Shown here in pieces: positions 24,915 through 35,873 of a stretch of 40,370 nt of DNA. Location of the stretch: NCBI GenBank assembly GCA_016788635.1, contig JAEUSU010000007.1, positions 223,870-264,239 on the forward strand, read 5' to 3'. Under the pieces are notes generated by a model. The model had not been told where the DNA came from and did not search any database. It worked only from the letters and a program-made list of their open reading frames with translations. The position numbers and the translations under genes are program-made. Position 1 is the stretch's first letter. The number at the start of each line of letters is the position of its first letter. The stretch comes from Flavobacteriales bacterium. GTDB lineage: Bacteria > Bacteroidota > Bacteroidia > Flavobacteriales_F > PHOS-HE28.

Positions 24915-27659
24915 TCACGCGTCCACGGTATCGTACTTCACGCCCACGCGCAATTCATTGCGCACCACCAGACGTCCGTTCTGCGGGCGCAGGAAGTAGA
25001 GGGCCTCCACCTCGCTCACCGGCTCAGGTGCGGCCGTAATGGCCATGAAGCCCAGGTCGCGTGCCATGGTGAGCACCGCCTTGCGGTTCACGGCGTCCAG
25101 CGAGTGGATCTCATCCAGGAAGAAGGGCACACGCGAGAGCGGGGTGCCCTGTTTGGGATCTTCCTTCAGCATGCTGCGGAGCACCAGCAGATTGAAGAGC
25201 ACCTTGATGGTGATGGCCGTGCCGTGGCTCTCCACCTGCAGGTTGTCATAGCTGTGCGCGCGGCCGCCCTTGGTGGCCACGGTGAAGCGCAGGGTGAACA
25301 GGTCGCCGTAGTTGAGCGTGATGCGCTCGCTGAGCTTGTTGCGGAAGCTCTGGTAGGCGGCATCGAGCTTCTTGCTGTCGTCGAACAGGCCCGTATGGTC
25401 GGTCTCGGCCAGCTCCTTCAATGGCACCACCAGGTCGCTCTGGTCCAGCACCTCCATACGCAGCAGCTCCAGGTTGGAGACGCTCACCGTGTTGAAGCGG
25501 CGGTTGATCATCTCGGCCGCATTGCGGATGTCATTCAGCCCGCTGAGCACATTGGCGAAGTTGGCGCGCAGCAGATGCAGGTAGTTCTCCCAATCCTTGC
25601 GCAGGGCCTCCTCGAAGGTGGGCAGGCCCTCCAGCTGTTCCTTCATCAGGCGCACGGTCTCCTGTTCGGTGGCGCCGATGATGTCGCTCTTCAGCACGGC
25701 CTCGATCTTCACGCGCAGGGCGTCCATGTCGCGCACCATGTCCTTGTGCTCGGCCAGCAGCTTTAGGTAGAGCGAGATGGCGTCCTCCGCATCCGCAGGC
25801 ACGGCAATGGGGTCGGGGTTCACCACCTCCATGGCCGGCGGCGGTGTGCATTGTTCCAGCAGGCGCAGCAGGCGGTTGAAGCGTTCATCCTCCTTGTTCA
25901 GCGCGTTGCGCTGCTCGAAAAGTTTCACCGACAGCTCATCCAGTTGCTTGCGGGCTTCCTGGCGAGCGGCTTCCGCCGCTTCCTTCTCCTTCTGCACCTC
26001 GTTGAAGCGCTTCTGCAGTTTCGCCTCCTCCTTGCGCTCCTTCTGGAAGCGTTCCCATTGGGAGAGCCGCTCGGCATGCGCATCGCATTCGGCCTGCACC
26101 TGCGCGCGCTCGGCGGCCAGCTGATCACGGTTCTCAATGGCCGCCATCAATTCCTCCAGGCGCTTCAACTCGGCATGCTGGTCGGCGAGCGCCTTCTTCA
26201 ACGCCTTCACATCCACCAGTTCCTTCCACGCCGCACTGTTGTCCGGCAGGGGCAGGGTCACCAGTGCATCACTGTACTTGCCGCCGTTGATGTGTTTGGC
26301 GAGCTGCTTCAGCAGCGCATCCACATCCTTTCTCTTTTTCAGTACCACTGAATCCTTGGACCCTGAGCTCGTCGAAGGGTCCACGGGCAGCTTGAAGAGT
26401 TCCAGGTTGAAGAGGCGCGACACATCCTGCAGCACCTTCTCATCGAGGGAACCGCGCAGGGTGGTGATGAGCGCGCGGTCGAAGCTGGCGATGGCCTTTT
26501 CCGTACTGGACACGCGTGCCTGCACCTCGGTGAGCGCGCGCTGCGTGCGCGACTTGTCCGCTTGAAGAGCGTTGCCCAGTTGGCGGTCCAGCGCGGCCAG
26601 GCGTTCCTTGGCGTTCACCAGGGCCTCGCGCTCCAAGCGCTCGGTGAATTGCTCCATGCCGCGGCCCAGCTCGTGGATGCGCGCGAGGTCGCCCTCCACG
26701 CGGCCTTTGATGGCGGCCAGCTCGGCCACCTTGTCATCCAGTTCGTGCAATTGTGAGGCGGTGGCCTGCTTCTCCAGTTCCAGCAGTTCCTGCTTGGCGG
26801 CGATGGCCTCCTTCACGTGCTTGTTGTGGTCGTGCGCCTTGCGCTTCTTCTCCAGCAGGTCGGTGAACACCTGCACCAGGCCGGCCTCCAGGCGCATGCG
26901 GTCGTCGCTCTTGGCGATGTAGTTGCGAAGGCGTTCCTGCTCGCTCTTCAGCACGTTCAGCTTCATGCGCCGGTCCCTGATGCGCTCGAACTCCTCGGTC
27001 ATCAGGCGGTTCGCCTCCAGCGCCGGCTTGTTCGGCGGGATGCCGGCCAGCATCAGCAGGCTGCGCTTCATCTCGTGCTGGTCGATGCTGCGCAGGCTCA
27101 GCAGGTTCTTCAATACCTCCTTGAAGTGCGCGTAGCGCTCGCTCTCCGTGAGGTGCACCACGCCCAGCCCGTTGCTTTCGCCCTTGGTGGCCACCAGGAT
27201 GGCCTCGCGGTGCGCGGCGGGGTCGCGCAGTTCGCGGTACATCTTGCCGCCGAGCTTGGTGAGCACGTGCTTGGGGTCCGCCACGTGGCCGTTCTCCGTG
27301 AGGTAGTCGCTCACATCATACTGGCCGTCGTAGGTGAAGCGGATGGGGTCGCCGCCCGAGGCTTTGTTCTGCCCGCGCCAGCCGAGCACATAGGGCCCGT
27401 TGGGTCCGTTGCACTCGAACAGCAGGTAGCTGTAGTGGTCCGGGAAGTAGTACGCGCGCGTGGCCTCCGTGTCGTGGTCGCCGAAGACCATCTGGTTGCG
27501 GTGGTCCAGGTAGAGGAACTGCAGCGTGTTGATCAGGGTGGTCTTGCCGGCGTTGTTCGGCCCCACCAGCTGCAGCGAGTTGCCCAGCTCGATCTCGGCG
27601 TAGTCGTAGCTGCCCGAGCGGATGGCGATGAGTTTCGTCGGTCCGAGTTGCGTGGTCAT
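24915..27659 (-). CDS. SMC-like condensin ATPase (MksB/JetC type)
   Basis: A 914-residue SMC-type protein, the motor of a bacterial MksBEF- or Wadjet-like complex that binds and extrudes DNA loops. The N-terminal head has Walker A GPNNAGKTT (residues 33-41). Long charged coiled coils run from about 200 to 395 and 490 to 620, with further helical sequence to about 790. The central non-coil region at about 395-490 is the likely hinge. The C-terminal head has a signature-like SHGTA (about 811-815) and Walker B VPFFLDEIHSLD (D849, E850). It is shorter than most JetC or MukB proteins (usually over 1000 residues). The gene starts three bases after the KITE gene's stop and is third in a kleisin-KITE-SMC operon. 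No JetD-like nuclease follows. A palindromic repeat at 26358-26382 adds residues of the DPSTSSGS type in the hinge region. MksB versus JetC cannot be decided without trees. Confidence 0.86.
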   Translation of the reverse strand: MTTQLGPTKLIAIRSGSYDYAEIELGNSLQLVGPNNAGKTTLINTLQFLYLDHRNQMVFGDHDTEATRAYYFPDHYSYLLFECNGPNGPYVLGWRGQNKASGGDPIRFTYDGQYDVSDYLTENGHVADPKHVLTKLGGKMYRELRDPAAHREAILVATKGESNGLGVVHLTESERYAHFKEVLKNLLSLRSIDQHEMKRSLLMLAGIPPNKPALEANRLMTEEFERIRDRRMKLNVLKSEQERLRNYIAKSDDRMRLEAGLVQVFTDLLEKKRKAHDHNKHVKEAIAAKQELLELEKQATASQLHELDDKVAELAAIKGRVEGDLARIHELGRGMEQFTERLEREALVNAKERLAALDRQLGNALQADKSRTQRALTEVQARVSSTEKAIASFDRALITTLRGSLDEKVLQDVSRLFNLELFKLPVDPSTSSGSKDSVVLKKRKDVDALLKQLAKHINGGKYSDALVTLPLPDNSAAWKELVDVKALKKALADQHAELKRLEELMAAIENRDQLAAERAQVQAECDAHAERLSQWERFQKERKEEAKLQKRFNEVQKEKEAAEAARQEARKQLDELSVKLFEQRNALNKEDERFNRLLRLLEQCTPPPAMEVVNPDPIAVPADAEDAISLYLKLLAEHKDMVRDMDALRVKIEAVLKSDIIGATEQETVRLMKEQLEGLPTFEEALRKDWENYLHLLRANFANVLSGLNDIRNAAEMINRRFNTVSVSNLELLRMEVLDQSDLVVPLKELAETDHTGLFDDSKKLDAAYQSFRNKLSERITLNYGDLFTLRFTVATKGGRAHSYDNLQVESHGTAITIKVLFNLLVLRSMLKEDPKQGTPLSRVPFFLDEIHSLDAVNRKAVLTMARDLGFMAITAAPEPVSEVEALYFLRPQNGRLVVRNELRVGVKYDTVDA
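26358..26382 (-). repeat. 25-base palindromic repeat inside the SMC coding sequence
   Basis: Ends GGACCCT and AGGGTCC form a seven-base-pair stem around GAGCTCGTCGA. The core resembles the CCTTCGAC-x-AGCTCAGG palindromes dispersed through many bacterial genomes. Here it is read in frame, giving about VDPSTSSGS at residues 425-434 of the SMC protein. Confidence 0.75.
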
Positions 27660-27662
27660 GCG

Positions 27663-28238
27663 CTAGTTCATTTCGGGTGAGGCCTCTTCGGCGGTGCGGA
27701 GTACGCTGCGCGCCTCCTGTTCGGCGGCCAGGCTGATCTCCTGGCACTTGTCGAACACGCGGTGGAAGGGGCGAAGGAAACGGAAGGTGTCATCGGGGAA
27801 CACCTCGGCCCAGCCCAGGCGGGCCATGCTCTTGATCAGCTTGCGCAGGGTGGCCTCGTCGTCCACGCCCACGGCCTTCAGGTAGCTCTTGTACCGGTCG
27901 CTGTTCAGGTGAGGAAGCCCCGCGATGCTGAAGCGTTCGGTGAGGATGTATTCCTCCACGGGCCGCCCTTCGTTGGCCGCGGCTTCGATGAGGATGAAGC
28001 TGAACACGGCCACCGGTGGCAGCGAGGCGGGTGGTGGGGTGTTCTCGGCGGAATCGGTGTGGAAGAAGAAGAAGTCGCGCTCATGGCGGATCAGGTCCAG
28101 GCCCAGCGGCTTGAAGTAGGCGGCGTACTCCGCGTACTTGTCGGCCAGCGCGCCGTGCAGCGAGCCCTGTTCGTGGGTGATGTAGGATCCCTGGCGGAGC
28201 TTGTCGAAGATCTCCTTGAGGTAAGGCAGCTCGTTCAT
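27663..28238 (-). CDS. condensin KITE subunit (MksE/JetB type)
   Basis: A 191-residue winged-helix protein with the length and position of MksE/JetB/MukE-like KITE subunits, which dimerise and bind the kleisin between the SMC heads. Recognisable features are the opening LPYLKEIFDKLRQGSYITHE, a GALADKYAEYAAYFKPLGLDL stretch with a following FFFFHTD strand, and a C-terminal winged helix around residues 125-160 (LRKLIKSMARLGWAEVFPDD, then FRFLRPFHRVF). The assignment rests mainly on this architecture and on its place between a kleisin-like gene and an SMC gene. Its ATG overlaps the kleisin stop (ATGA), and its stop lies three bases before the SMC start, so all three are translationally coupled, as expected for subunits of one complex. 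Confidence 0.82.
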   Translation of the reverse strand: MNELPYLKEIFDKLRQGSYITHEQGSLHGALADKYAEYAAYFKPLGLDLIRHERDFFFFHTDSAENTPPPASLPPVAVFSFILIEAAANEGRPVEEYILTERFSIAGLPHLNSDRYKSYLKAVGVDDEATLRKLIKSMARLGWAEVFPDDTFRFLRPFHRVFDKCQEISLAAEQEARSVLRTAEEASPEMN

Positions 28239-29458
28239 GCGTGGTTGATCGAGATGGTGGTGACTTCAAGCACGCCGTCGCGCGTGCGGTAACTCTTGCT
28301 CTTGTGGCCTTTGAACTTCACATCCAATGCAGGGTCGAAGAGCAGCTTGCTCAGACCGAGCAGCGCATCGGCTGTTCCCTTTTCGGGGTAGCTCTTCACC
28401 AGCCAGTCGGTGAGGTCCTTCACCGGCAATTCCTCACGGATGGCGTCCGGCAGGCCGTTCAGCCAGAGCAGGCGCACATAGTCCGGCGGGGTGTCGGTGT
28501 TCTCCACCATGCTCAGCATGGGCGGCGGGGTGGGCGGGTGGGTGGCCACGTGCTCGATCACCTGCCGCAGCACCTCATCGGTGGGCGGGCTCTCGATGGG
28601 TGCGCGCCCGGCCTGTGGCACATAGTTCACGGCCCAATCCTCTAGGCGCACCTGGCGCAGGCGGTTCAGGGCCAAGGTGGCGCCGTGCGCAATGGCGCTG
28701 CTGCGGCGCAGCACGTCGTACAGCGGCTGCAGTTCCTTGCGGCTCTCGTTCAGCGTGTGGATGCTGCGCCGGCGCAGCGCGCGGATCTGGCGTTCCACCC
28801 GTTCGATGGGGCCGATCTCCGCGTATACGCCCTGTTCCCGCGCATGGCGCAGGCTGTCGTCCAGCTGGTTCAAGGTGGAAGTGAGCACCCCATCCACGCG
28901 TACTATCTCCACCAGCGGGTACACGTACAGGTCCATCAGCGTAACGATGCGCAGGTAACGCTCGCGCACGCTCACCGCGGAACGATCGGCTTTGTAGCGC
29001 GCCACCTCGGCCATTACGGCGCGGTGGGTGGCGCTCAGGTCGTCCTGCATGCGGCGCAACGTATGGTCCACCTCGTTGGCGGCCATGCCCACGCTTACGG
29101 GGTCCAGTGCCTCCACGCCGCTCACCAAGCGCTTGCGCGCGCTCTCCAATGCGGCGATGTATCCTTCGATGATCTCCGGGCTGGTGGGCACCGCATCGTT
29201 GAAGAGGAAGTTGACGAGCTGCAGCAGGGGCTGGCTCATCACATAGTGGGAGCTGCCTTCCTCCAGCGGTGCCAGGACCTGCAGCTCCAGCAGGCGCTGC
29301 CAGGTGCTGTCGGTGCCCTCCTGTGCGGGATCGCCGTAGGTGCGGATCATCTGGCGCACCTGCGCCTCGCTCACGTCACCCGGACGCATGGCGATGGCGT
29401 GCAGCAGGGGCACGTGCGCGGCGCAGAAATCGAAGTAGCGTTTCGGGGCGATCTGCAT
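28235..29458 (-). CDS. condensin kleisin subunit (MksF/JetA type)
   Basis: About 407 residues from the ATG at 29458 (MQIAPKRYFDFC). The first gene of the condensin operon, in the position of MksF/JetA kleisins, which bridge the two SMC heads. The N-terminal part (about 1-100) looks like a winged-helix domain (AQVRQMIRTYG, WQRLLELQVLAPLEE, YVMSQPLLQLVNFLF). The middle is long and helical, with coiled-coil character at about 120-260. The C-terminal part (about 320-405) is another winged-helix-like domain (YVRLLWLNGLPDAI, LTDWLVKSYPEKG, VLEVTTISINHA). A proline-rich linker (THPPTPPPM) separates the two. Sequence similarity in kleisins is low, so the call leans on gene order and domain layout. 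The ATG at 29488 is also in frame, but residues after 29458 look more like the family start. Confidence 0.78.
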   Translation of the reverse strand: MQIAPKRYFDFCAAHVPLLHAIAMRPGDVSEAQVRQMIRTYGDPAQEGTDSTWQRLLELQVLAPLEEGSSHYVMSQPLLQLVNFLFNDAVPTSPEIIEGYIAALESARKRLVSGVEALDPVSVGMAANEVDHTLRRMQDDLSATHRAVMAEVARYKADRSAVSVRERYLRIVTLMDLYVYPLVEIVRVDGVLTSTLNQLDDSLRHAREQGVYAEIGPIERVERQIRALRRRSIHTLNESRKELQPLYDVLRRSSAIAHGATLALNRLRQVRLEDWAVNYVPQAGRAPIESPPTDEVLRQVIEHVATHPPTPPPMLSMVENTDTPPDYVRLLWLNGLPDAIREELPVKDLTDWLVKSYPEKGTADALLGLSKLLFDPALDVKFKGHKSKSYRTRDGVLEVTTISINHA

Positions 29459-29504
29459 GGTGCGATTTGGGCAGCCGCTTTCCCCCACGGCCGCTTGTCG
29501 CGAC

Positions 29505-29512
29505 CGAAAGTA
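29505..29512 (-). promoter_or_regulatory. possible -7 promoter box of the condensin operon
   Basis: Minus-strand TACTTTCG, one mismatch from TAnnTTTG, about 46 bases before the kleisin start. It lies in the 173-base gap between the kleisin gene and the stop of the delta-60 gene (29459-29631), which otherwise shows no gene. No clear -33 element. Confidence 0.35.
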
Positions 29513-29631
29513 GCGGCCGGTACCCGCACGGGGCCGGGTGATTTATCGACAGGTGTTAGTAACGTGGGCACGGCGCCGGGCCGAAGCGCAACAAGCCCCG
29601 GTTGACGAGGAATTGAACCGTCAGGTCCAGC

Positions 29632-32142
29632 CTATTGCTTAATGAAACGGTACACCTGTCCAGTACCAGTGCGCAGGAAATAGGCGCCGGGTGCCAGTGT
29701 GGCTACGGACACTTGGTCCGTGGGCGACATGGTTCTTAAAACCCGGCCTTGGTTATCAAGCACGGTGAAATCCACACGCTGCCCCAGGTGAAGTGTGGTG
29801 GTGACCGGGTTGGGCCAGAGCAGCACGTTGCTCGTAGTGACCTCCGGAACACCGACCGACATGCCGCTGTACAGCCGGGCCACACGATTGCGGCCGGTGG
29901 CATTGTAGCTGGTGAACCACCCTCCGATCAAGATCTTCAGGTCGTCCTGAAGGGCCATGCAGGAAACATACTCGTTCGCGCCAGTACCGGGGTCGAACGA
30001 CAGGTCGATGCCCCCGTCGGGATCAAGCCGGGCGATCTTGCTTCGAAGTACGCCCGCGTACTCGTTGAAATCGCCACCGATCAGGATGCGGTCATCCGGC
30101 TGGCGCAGGATCGTACGCACCACGCCATTCGGACCGTTGTTGGGTAGGAACGAAAAGTCCTGCAGGCCGTTCGGAAGCACCTTGGTGAGGTGGTTGCGTG
30201 GGATGCCATTGAAGGTTGTGAAATCCCCTCCGAACAAGGCAGTACCATCAGGTAGGATTTCGATCGCTCGTACTCTGGCGTTCGGACCAGTTCCAGGGTT
30301 GAAGGACGGATACGGGTAGCCATTGATGTCCAGGCAGGCGATACGGCTGTGTGGTTGACCACTGAATTCGGTGAATGAACCACCGATCATTATACGCCCT
30401 TCGGGAGTCAGGTCTATCGCGCGAACGTCGCCATTGGCAGTGAGAAAGTTGTTGTAGGTGTAGTCGAGGGTGCCATCGGCGTTCAAGCGCGCGATACGGC
30501 CGAGTCCTCCACTAGCTTGGAATGCACCACCTATAATGATCTTGCCATCCGGTTGCAAGGCCATGGCGTATATCGAGCCGCTTACACCATTGCCAGCATT
30601 GTATGAAGGATCCAGACTTCCATCGGGCAAAAGGCGGGCGATGCGCATGGCTGCCATGCCATTATAGGTGGTGAATTCCCCTGCGATCAGGATCCTGCCA
30701 TCAGGCTGCACCACCACGCAATGAATGTTATGGTCGGCACCGGTCCCTGGCATGAATGTCGGATCGATGCTGCCGTCCGCTTCCGTTCGGGTGATCCGGC
30801 CCCGCGGTTGACCATCGTACCCCGTGAAGTTCCCCGCCAGCAGGATGCGGCCGTCCACCTGTACGGCAAGCGAATTCAACGGTGCGTTCGCCGATGAAGG
30901 CGGGTTGAAACTGAGGTCAAGGCTTCCATCATCGTTCAAGCGCGTGATGCCACGCCTGACGAGACCATCATACATGCTGAACGTTCCGCCGATGAGTATC
31001 CTGCCATCCGGTTGCAGCAGCATGCAATAGACCCATCCATTTGTTCCCTCCCCGGGGGTGAAGCTCGCATCGAGCGTGCCATCCGGCTCCACGCGCACGA
31101 TGCCCGGTCGCGGAACGCCATCGTAGGTGGTAAGAGCGCCGCCGATCAGGATCCGGTCATCGGGTTGGATCACGATCGAGCCTACCACAGCGTCAGGCCC
31201 TGAACCGGGGTCGAACGAGAAGTCCAGGCTGCCATCGGAATTCACGCGCGCCACCCGGGTTCTGGGTATTCCATCGTATGTCGTGAACGCCCCCCCGATC
31301 AGCACCTTGCCATTGGCTTGCAGGGCCATGGTGGCAATGGCGAGATCCGCTCCGGCACCTGGAACGAACGAGGTGTCCAGGCTGCGGTCATCATTCAAGC
31401 GCGCGATGCGGTTGCGGGGAACACCGTTCACTTGTGTGAATGAACCACCGATGAGGATCCGCCCATCGGGTTGGAGGGTCATTGCATATATCTCTTGGTC
31501 CGGTCCGAAACCCTGGGTGAAGGTGGAGTCCACGCTGCCATCGGTGTTCAGGCGTACGATGTGGCGAAGAGTGGAGCCGTTATATGGCATCAAGAAGTCT
31601 CCGGCGAGCAAGGCTTTCCCATCCGGTTGTAATAGGATGGCATACACCCCAAAGCCGAATACGAACGTGGGAATGGTGAAGGTCGGATCATTGTCTCCGT
31701 CGGCCTCTTTGCGTCCGGTACAGGGGTATTGCGGACTGGGCCCCCATCCACATATGCCTCCATGGAGCACTTTTCCATCCGGTTGGATGCTAATGGCCTT
31801 ACTGGAATTGTTTGGAAGAGTAGATTCCGAATCAAATGTGGTGTCCAATTGACCATCGGAATCCACTCTGGTCAGTTCGTTGATGTAGTCGTTGTTGTAG
31901 CTGTGCCGGCCACTGATCACGATCCGGCCATCCGGTTGGAGGGCCATGGCCAACACGTATTCCGCACCATCCCCATTCCCGTAGCCCACATCGCCCGGGT
32001 TGAAGGTGGTGTCCAATGCACCGGCCTGTGGCAGGCCGTGCAAGGCCAGGCCGAATACCGCCAAAGCAGCCAGCAACAACCTTATGTATCGGAAGCGGAA
32101 CAATTGGTAGTGGCACACGAAAACGCCAATCGAATATAGCAA
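29632..32142 (-). CDS. T9SS surface protein with about 14 delta-60 (beta-propeller) repeats
   Basis: Up to 836 residues. After a hydrophobic signal-like segment ([20 protein letters not shown]) come about 14 copies of the delta-60 repeat. Each copy has the core '[19 protein letters not shown]' followed by 'R-h-x-R-L-x-x-DGSLDxSFxPG' (for example [19 protein letters not shown]). Such repeats form beta-propeller blades in large secreted proteins. The C-terminus is a T9SS type A sorting domain ([14 protein letters not shown] ... [18 protein letters not shown]), so the protein is sent to the surface by T9SS. No ATG precedes the signal segment. An in-frame TGA lies at 32146-32148 and the first possible start is TTG at 32142; GTG at 32118 and TTG at 32103 or 32079 are alternatives, and 32103 would give a typical signal peptide. 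The partner or ligand is unknown. Confidence 0.88.
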   Translation of the reverse strand: MLYSIGVFVCHYQLFRFRYIRLLLAALAVFGLALHGLPQAGALDTTFNPGDVGYGNGDGAEYVLAMALQPDGRIVISGRHSYNNDYINELTRVDSDGQLDTTFDSESTLPNNSSKAISIQPDGKVLHGGICGWGPSPQYPCTGRKEADGDNDPTFTIPTFVFGFGVYAILLQPDGKALLAGDFLMPYNGSTLRHIVRLNTDGSVDSTFTQGFGPDQEIYAMTLQPDGRILIGGSFTQVNGVPRNRIARLNDDRSLDTSFVPGAGADLAIATMALQANGKVLIGGAFTTYDGIPRTRVARVNSDGSLDFSFDPGSGPDAVVGSIVIQPDDRILIGGALTTYDGVPRPGIVRVEPDGTLDASFTPGEGTNGWVYCMLLQPDGRILIGGTFSMYDGLVRRGITRLNDDGSLDLSFNPPSSANAPLNSLAVQVDGRILLAGNFTGYDGQPRGRITRTEADGSIDPTFMPGTGADHNIHCVVVQPDGRILIAGEFTTYNGMAAMRIARLLPDGSLDPSYNAGNGVSGSIYAMALQPDGKIIIGGAFQASGGLGRIARLNADGTLDYTYNNFLTANGDVRAIDLTPEGRIMIGGSFTEFSGQPHSRIACLDINGYPYPSFNPGTGPNARVRAIEILPDGTALFGGDFTTFNGIPRNHLTKVLPNGLQDFSFLPNNGPNGVVRTILRQPDDRILIGGDFNEYAGVLRSKIARLDPDGGIDLSFDPGTGANEYVSCMALQDDLKILIGGWFTSYNATGRNRVARLYSGMSVGVPEVTTSNVLLWPNPVTTTLHLGQRVDFTVLDNQGRVLRTMSPTDQVSVATLAPGAYFLRTGTGQVYRFIKQ

Positions 32143-32170
32143 CCTTCACAAACTGGGCATTGTGCCACAT

Positions 32171-32204
32171 GCAACAAGCCCCGGCCATCGCTGCCCGGGG
32201 CTTG
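32171..32204 (-). terminator. hairpin terminator of the groES-groEL transcript
   Basis: A ten-base-pair stem (CAAGCCCCGG 32175-32184 with CCGGGGCTTG 32195-32204) and a ten-base loop, about 52 bases after the groEL stop. Read on the minus strand, TTGC follows the stem, a weak T-run. Confidence 0.65.
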
Positions 32205-32256
32205 CCCTTATCGCCTCCGCAGCGGTCTCCCGAAGGGGACCCTGCGGTAGTTGTTC

Positions 32257-33937
<1,681 letters not shown>

Positions 33938-33947
33938 TTACGGTTTC

Positions 33948-34241
<294 letters not shown>

Positions 34242-34360
34242 GGTGAATTGGATCGTTCGGTTGGTTTGCGGCCCGCGCATGTCAACCGCCATGCCAACAC
34301 ACCATCAGCTGCCATTCGACTGACGATCTTGCAAGGTTCGGCCCCGAGGGAGCGAACCAC

Positions 34361-34392
34361 CTGACAGCCGCGCTGTCAGCCTGACGCGTCAG
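34361..34392 (-). terminator. paired small palindromes at the secG end
   Basis: CTGACAGC (34361-34368) pairs with GCTGTCAG (34372-34379) around a three-base loop, and next to it lies the 12-base palindrome CTGACGCGTCAG (34381-34392), which overlaps the secG stop. On the minus strand this could be a weak terminator of secG or a regulatory site before groES. There is no clear T-run. Confidence 0.45.
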
Positions 34393-34736
34393 GGCGTGGC
34401 CGGGGCGGGCTCCTGGGCCGGCGCCTCCTCCTGGGTCGGTGCCACGTCCTCCGGGGCCACCTCGCCGCTGGTCACCTGCTCGGTGGGCGCGTCCAGCTCA
34501 TCCAGTTCGGCCGCCTCACCACCTTGCACGGCGGCGCTCACCAGGCACAGCACCATCAGCGCACCGGCCAGCGTCCAGGTCCCCTTCTCCAGGAAATCGG
34601 CCGTGCGCTGCACGCCACCGATCTGTTGGGCACCGGTGAAACCGGCCGCCAGTCCGCCCCCCTTCGGGTTCTGGGCCAGCACGACAAGGGCCAGCAGAGC
34701 GGCCACGATGATGATGAGGACGGAGACGACGACCAT
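34389..34736 (-). CDS. secG: preprotein translocase subunit SecG
   Basis: A 115-residue inner-membrane subunit of the SecYEG channel, which assists protein export. Two membrane helices are visible, at about residues 2-21 ([20 protein letters not shown]) and 51-70 ([20 protein letters not shown]). The conserved cytoplasmic loop between them reads [11 protein letters not shown]...[17 protein letters not shown]. The C-terminal tail is acidic and rich in Pro, Glu and Ala, which is usual for Bacteroidota SecG. The gene lies between a TPR gene and groES. A minus-strand TTACTTTGC box at 34778-34786 suggests a separate promoter. Confidence 0.95.
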   Translation of the reverse strand: MVVVSVLIIIVAALLALVVLAQNPKGGGLAAGFTGAQQIGGVQRTADFLEKGTWTLAGALMVLCLVSAAVQGGEAAELDELDAPTEQVTSGEVAPEDVAPTQEEAPAQEPAPATP

Positions 34737-34777
34737 GGCGAAGAAGCGTTGGAAAAGGTCCGCTGGTCAGCGGGGGC

Positions 34778-34786
34778 GCAAAGTAA
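34778..34786 (-). promoter_or_regulatory. possible -7 promoter box of secG
   Basis: Minus-strand TTACTTTGC, close to the Bacteroidota -7 box (TAnnTTTG followed by C), about 41 bases before the secG start and in the 72-base gap after the TPR gene. The -33 element is unclear. Confidence 0.35.
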
Positions 34787-34808
34787 ACGGATCCTGGCGA
34801 TCCGGCGC

Positions 34809-35870
34809 TCACCCCTTGCCCCGTTCCACCGCGACGGCGCGTGCCAGGAACTCCTCCCGCCGCTGCGGATGCCGCTCCGCCAGCCGCCTGTAGGCCGCGG
34901 CCGCACGGGCCGCGTCGCCCTGTTGTTCGTAGATGCGCGCCAGGGTCTCGGTCACCAGCTCGGCATGCTCCTCCAGGCTTCGTTTGGCCGCCTGCTGCGG
35001 GGTGAAGAACTCGGCTTTCCGCGCTGCGGGCGGGGCCTGACCCTGGATGAACCGCTCGATCAACGCCTTCGTGTCCATCGCGCCGGGGATGGCCTGAGCG
35101 GGGGAGGCCTTCGGCGTTGGCACGTCCGCCGAGGCCTCTTGTGGCGCTTTCGCCTGTGCTGCCTCCGTGGTCGCCGGTCCGTTGGGCGTGGGGGCCTCCT
35201 CCAACCAGGCCGTGAACCGCATCCGCCCCGGTCGGGCGATCGCTTGGGGCGGCGCTTCTGCGGGACGCTCCGCTTGTGGTTGGGTCGCAGCGGTGGGCGT
35301 TGCCGGTTCCTCCTCCGGGACCGTGACGGCCGGTTCCGGCAGCTCCTGGCGATCATGGGCCGTGGACCACGTCAGGTCGTACACCGTGGCCAGGGCGGCG
35401 CTGCGGATCTGGTCGTCGAGGTCGTCCGGCACCGCGGGAGGCGCTTGCTCGGGACGTTCGTTCAGGCCCGCTTCCTCGGGTGTTGCGCCGGACGGGGCGG
35501 AGGGCACCGTCGGCGGGGCCTCCTCGACCGGTCCCGGGGATCCCGCCTCAGGTGCGGGCGCCATGGGCTCCAGCGTGACCGGCACGGTCAGCGGTCCTGC
35601 ATCCACCGGTGTGGACCGCTGCCGGGGTGTCGGCCCCGCATCCGCATGCACCAGGTCGTGCACACGCGCCCGGCTCGGCAGATGGGCGGCCACCTGGCGC
35701 AGATGCTCGTCGTACAGCAGGCCCCCTGTGGCGGCCTCGCCCACCGTCAGCAGCACCTGCGCCCCGCTGAACCACGGATAGCGGCCCGCCAGTTCGCGCA
35801 GCACCGCCACATCCGCGGCGTCCACGGCCGTGGGTTCCTGCAGCAGGTGGTTCAGCCGTTCGCGGTCCAT
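34809..35870 (-). CDS. TPR-like protein of the lptE-secG block
   Basis: A 353-residue protein found at this position in Bacteroidota. The N-terminal part (about 1-105) is helical (LNHLLQEPTAVDAADVAVLREL, GAQVLLTVGEAATGG). The middle (about 110-285) is low-complexity, rich in Pro, Ala, Glu and Thr, and probably disordered. The C-terminal part (about 285-350) contains tetratricopeptide-like helices (HAELVTETLARIYEQQGDAA, AAAAYRRLAERHP). No signal peptide is seen, so it should be cytoplasmic. It starts three bases after the lptE stop, which implies cotranslation with the LPS-export lipoprotein, but its partner is unknown. Confidence 0.78.
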   Translation of the reverse strand: MDRERLNHLLQEPTAVDAADVAVLRELAGRYPWFSGAQVLLTVGEAATGGLLYDEHLRQVAAHLPSRARVHDLVHADAGPTPRQRSTPVDAGPLTVPVTLEPMAPAPEAGSPGPVEEAPPTVPSAPSGATPEEAGLNERPEQAPPAVPDDLDDQIRSAALATVYDLTWSTAHDRQELPEPAVTVPEEEPATPTAATQPQAERPAEAPPQAIARPGRMRFTAWLEEAPTPNGPATTEAAQAKAPQEASADVPTPKASPAQAIPGAMDTKALIERFIQGQAPPAARKAEFFTPQQAAKRSLEEHAELVTETLARIYEQQGDAARAAAAYRRLAERHPQRREEFLARAVAVERGKG

Positions 35871-35873
35871 GGA

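Noticed and set aside
24915..29458. Complete Wadjet defence system
   Set aside because: No JetD-like gene is found on either side; the neighbours are an FkbM methyltransferase and a delta-60 protein, and a terminator closes the operon.
34242..34388. CIRCE/HrcA operator before groES
   Set aside because: No TTAGCACTC...GAGTGCTAA-like inverted repeat is present; the palindromes there have different sequence and lie at the secG end.
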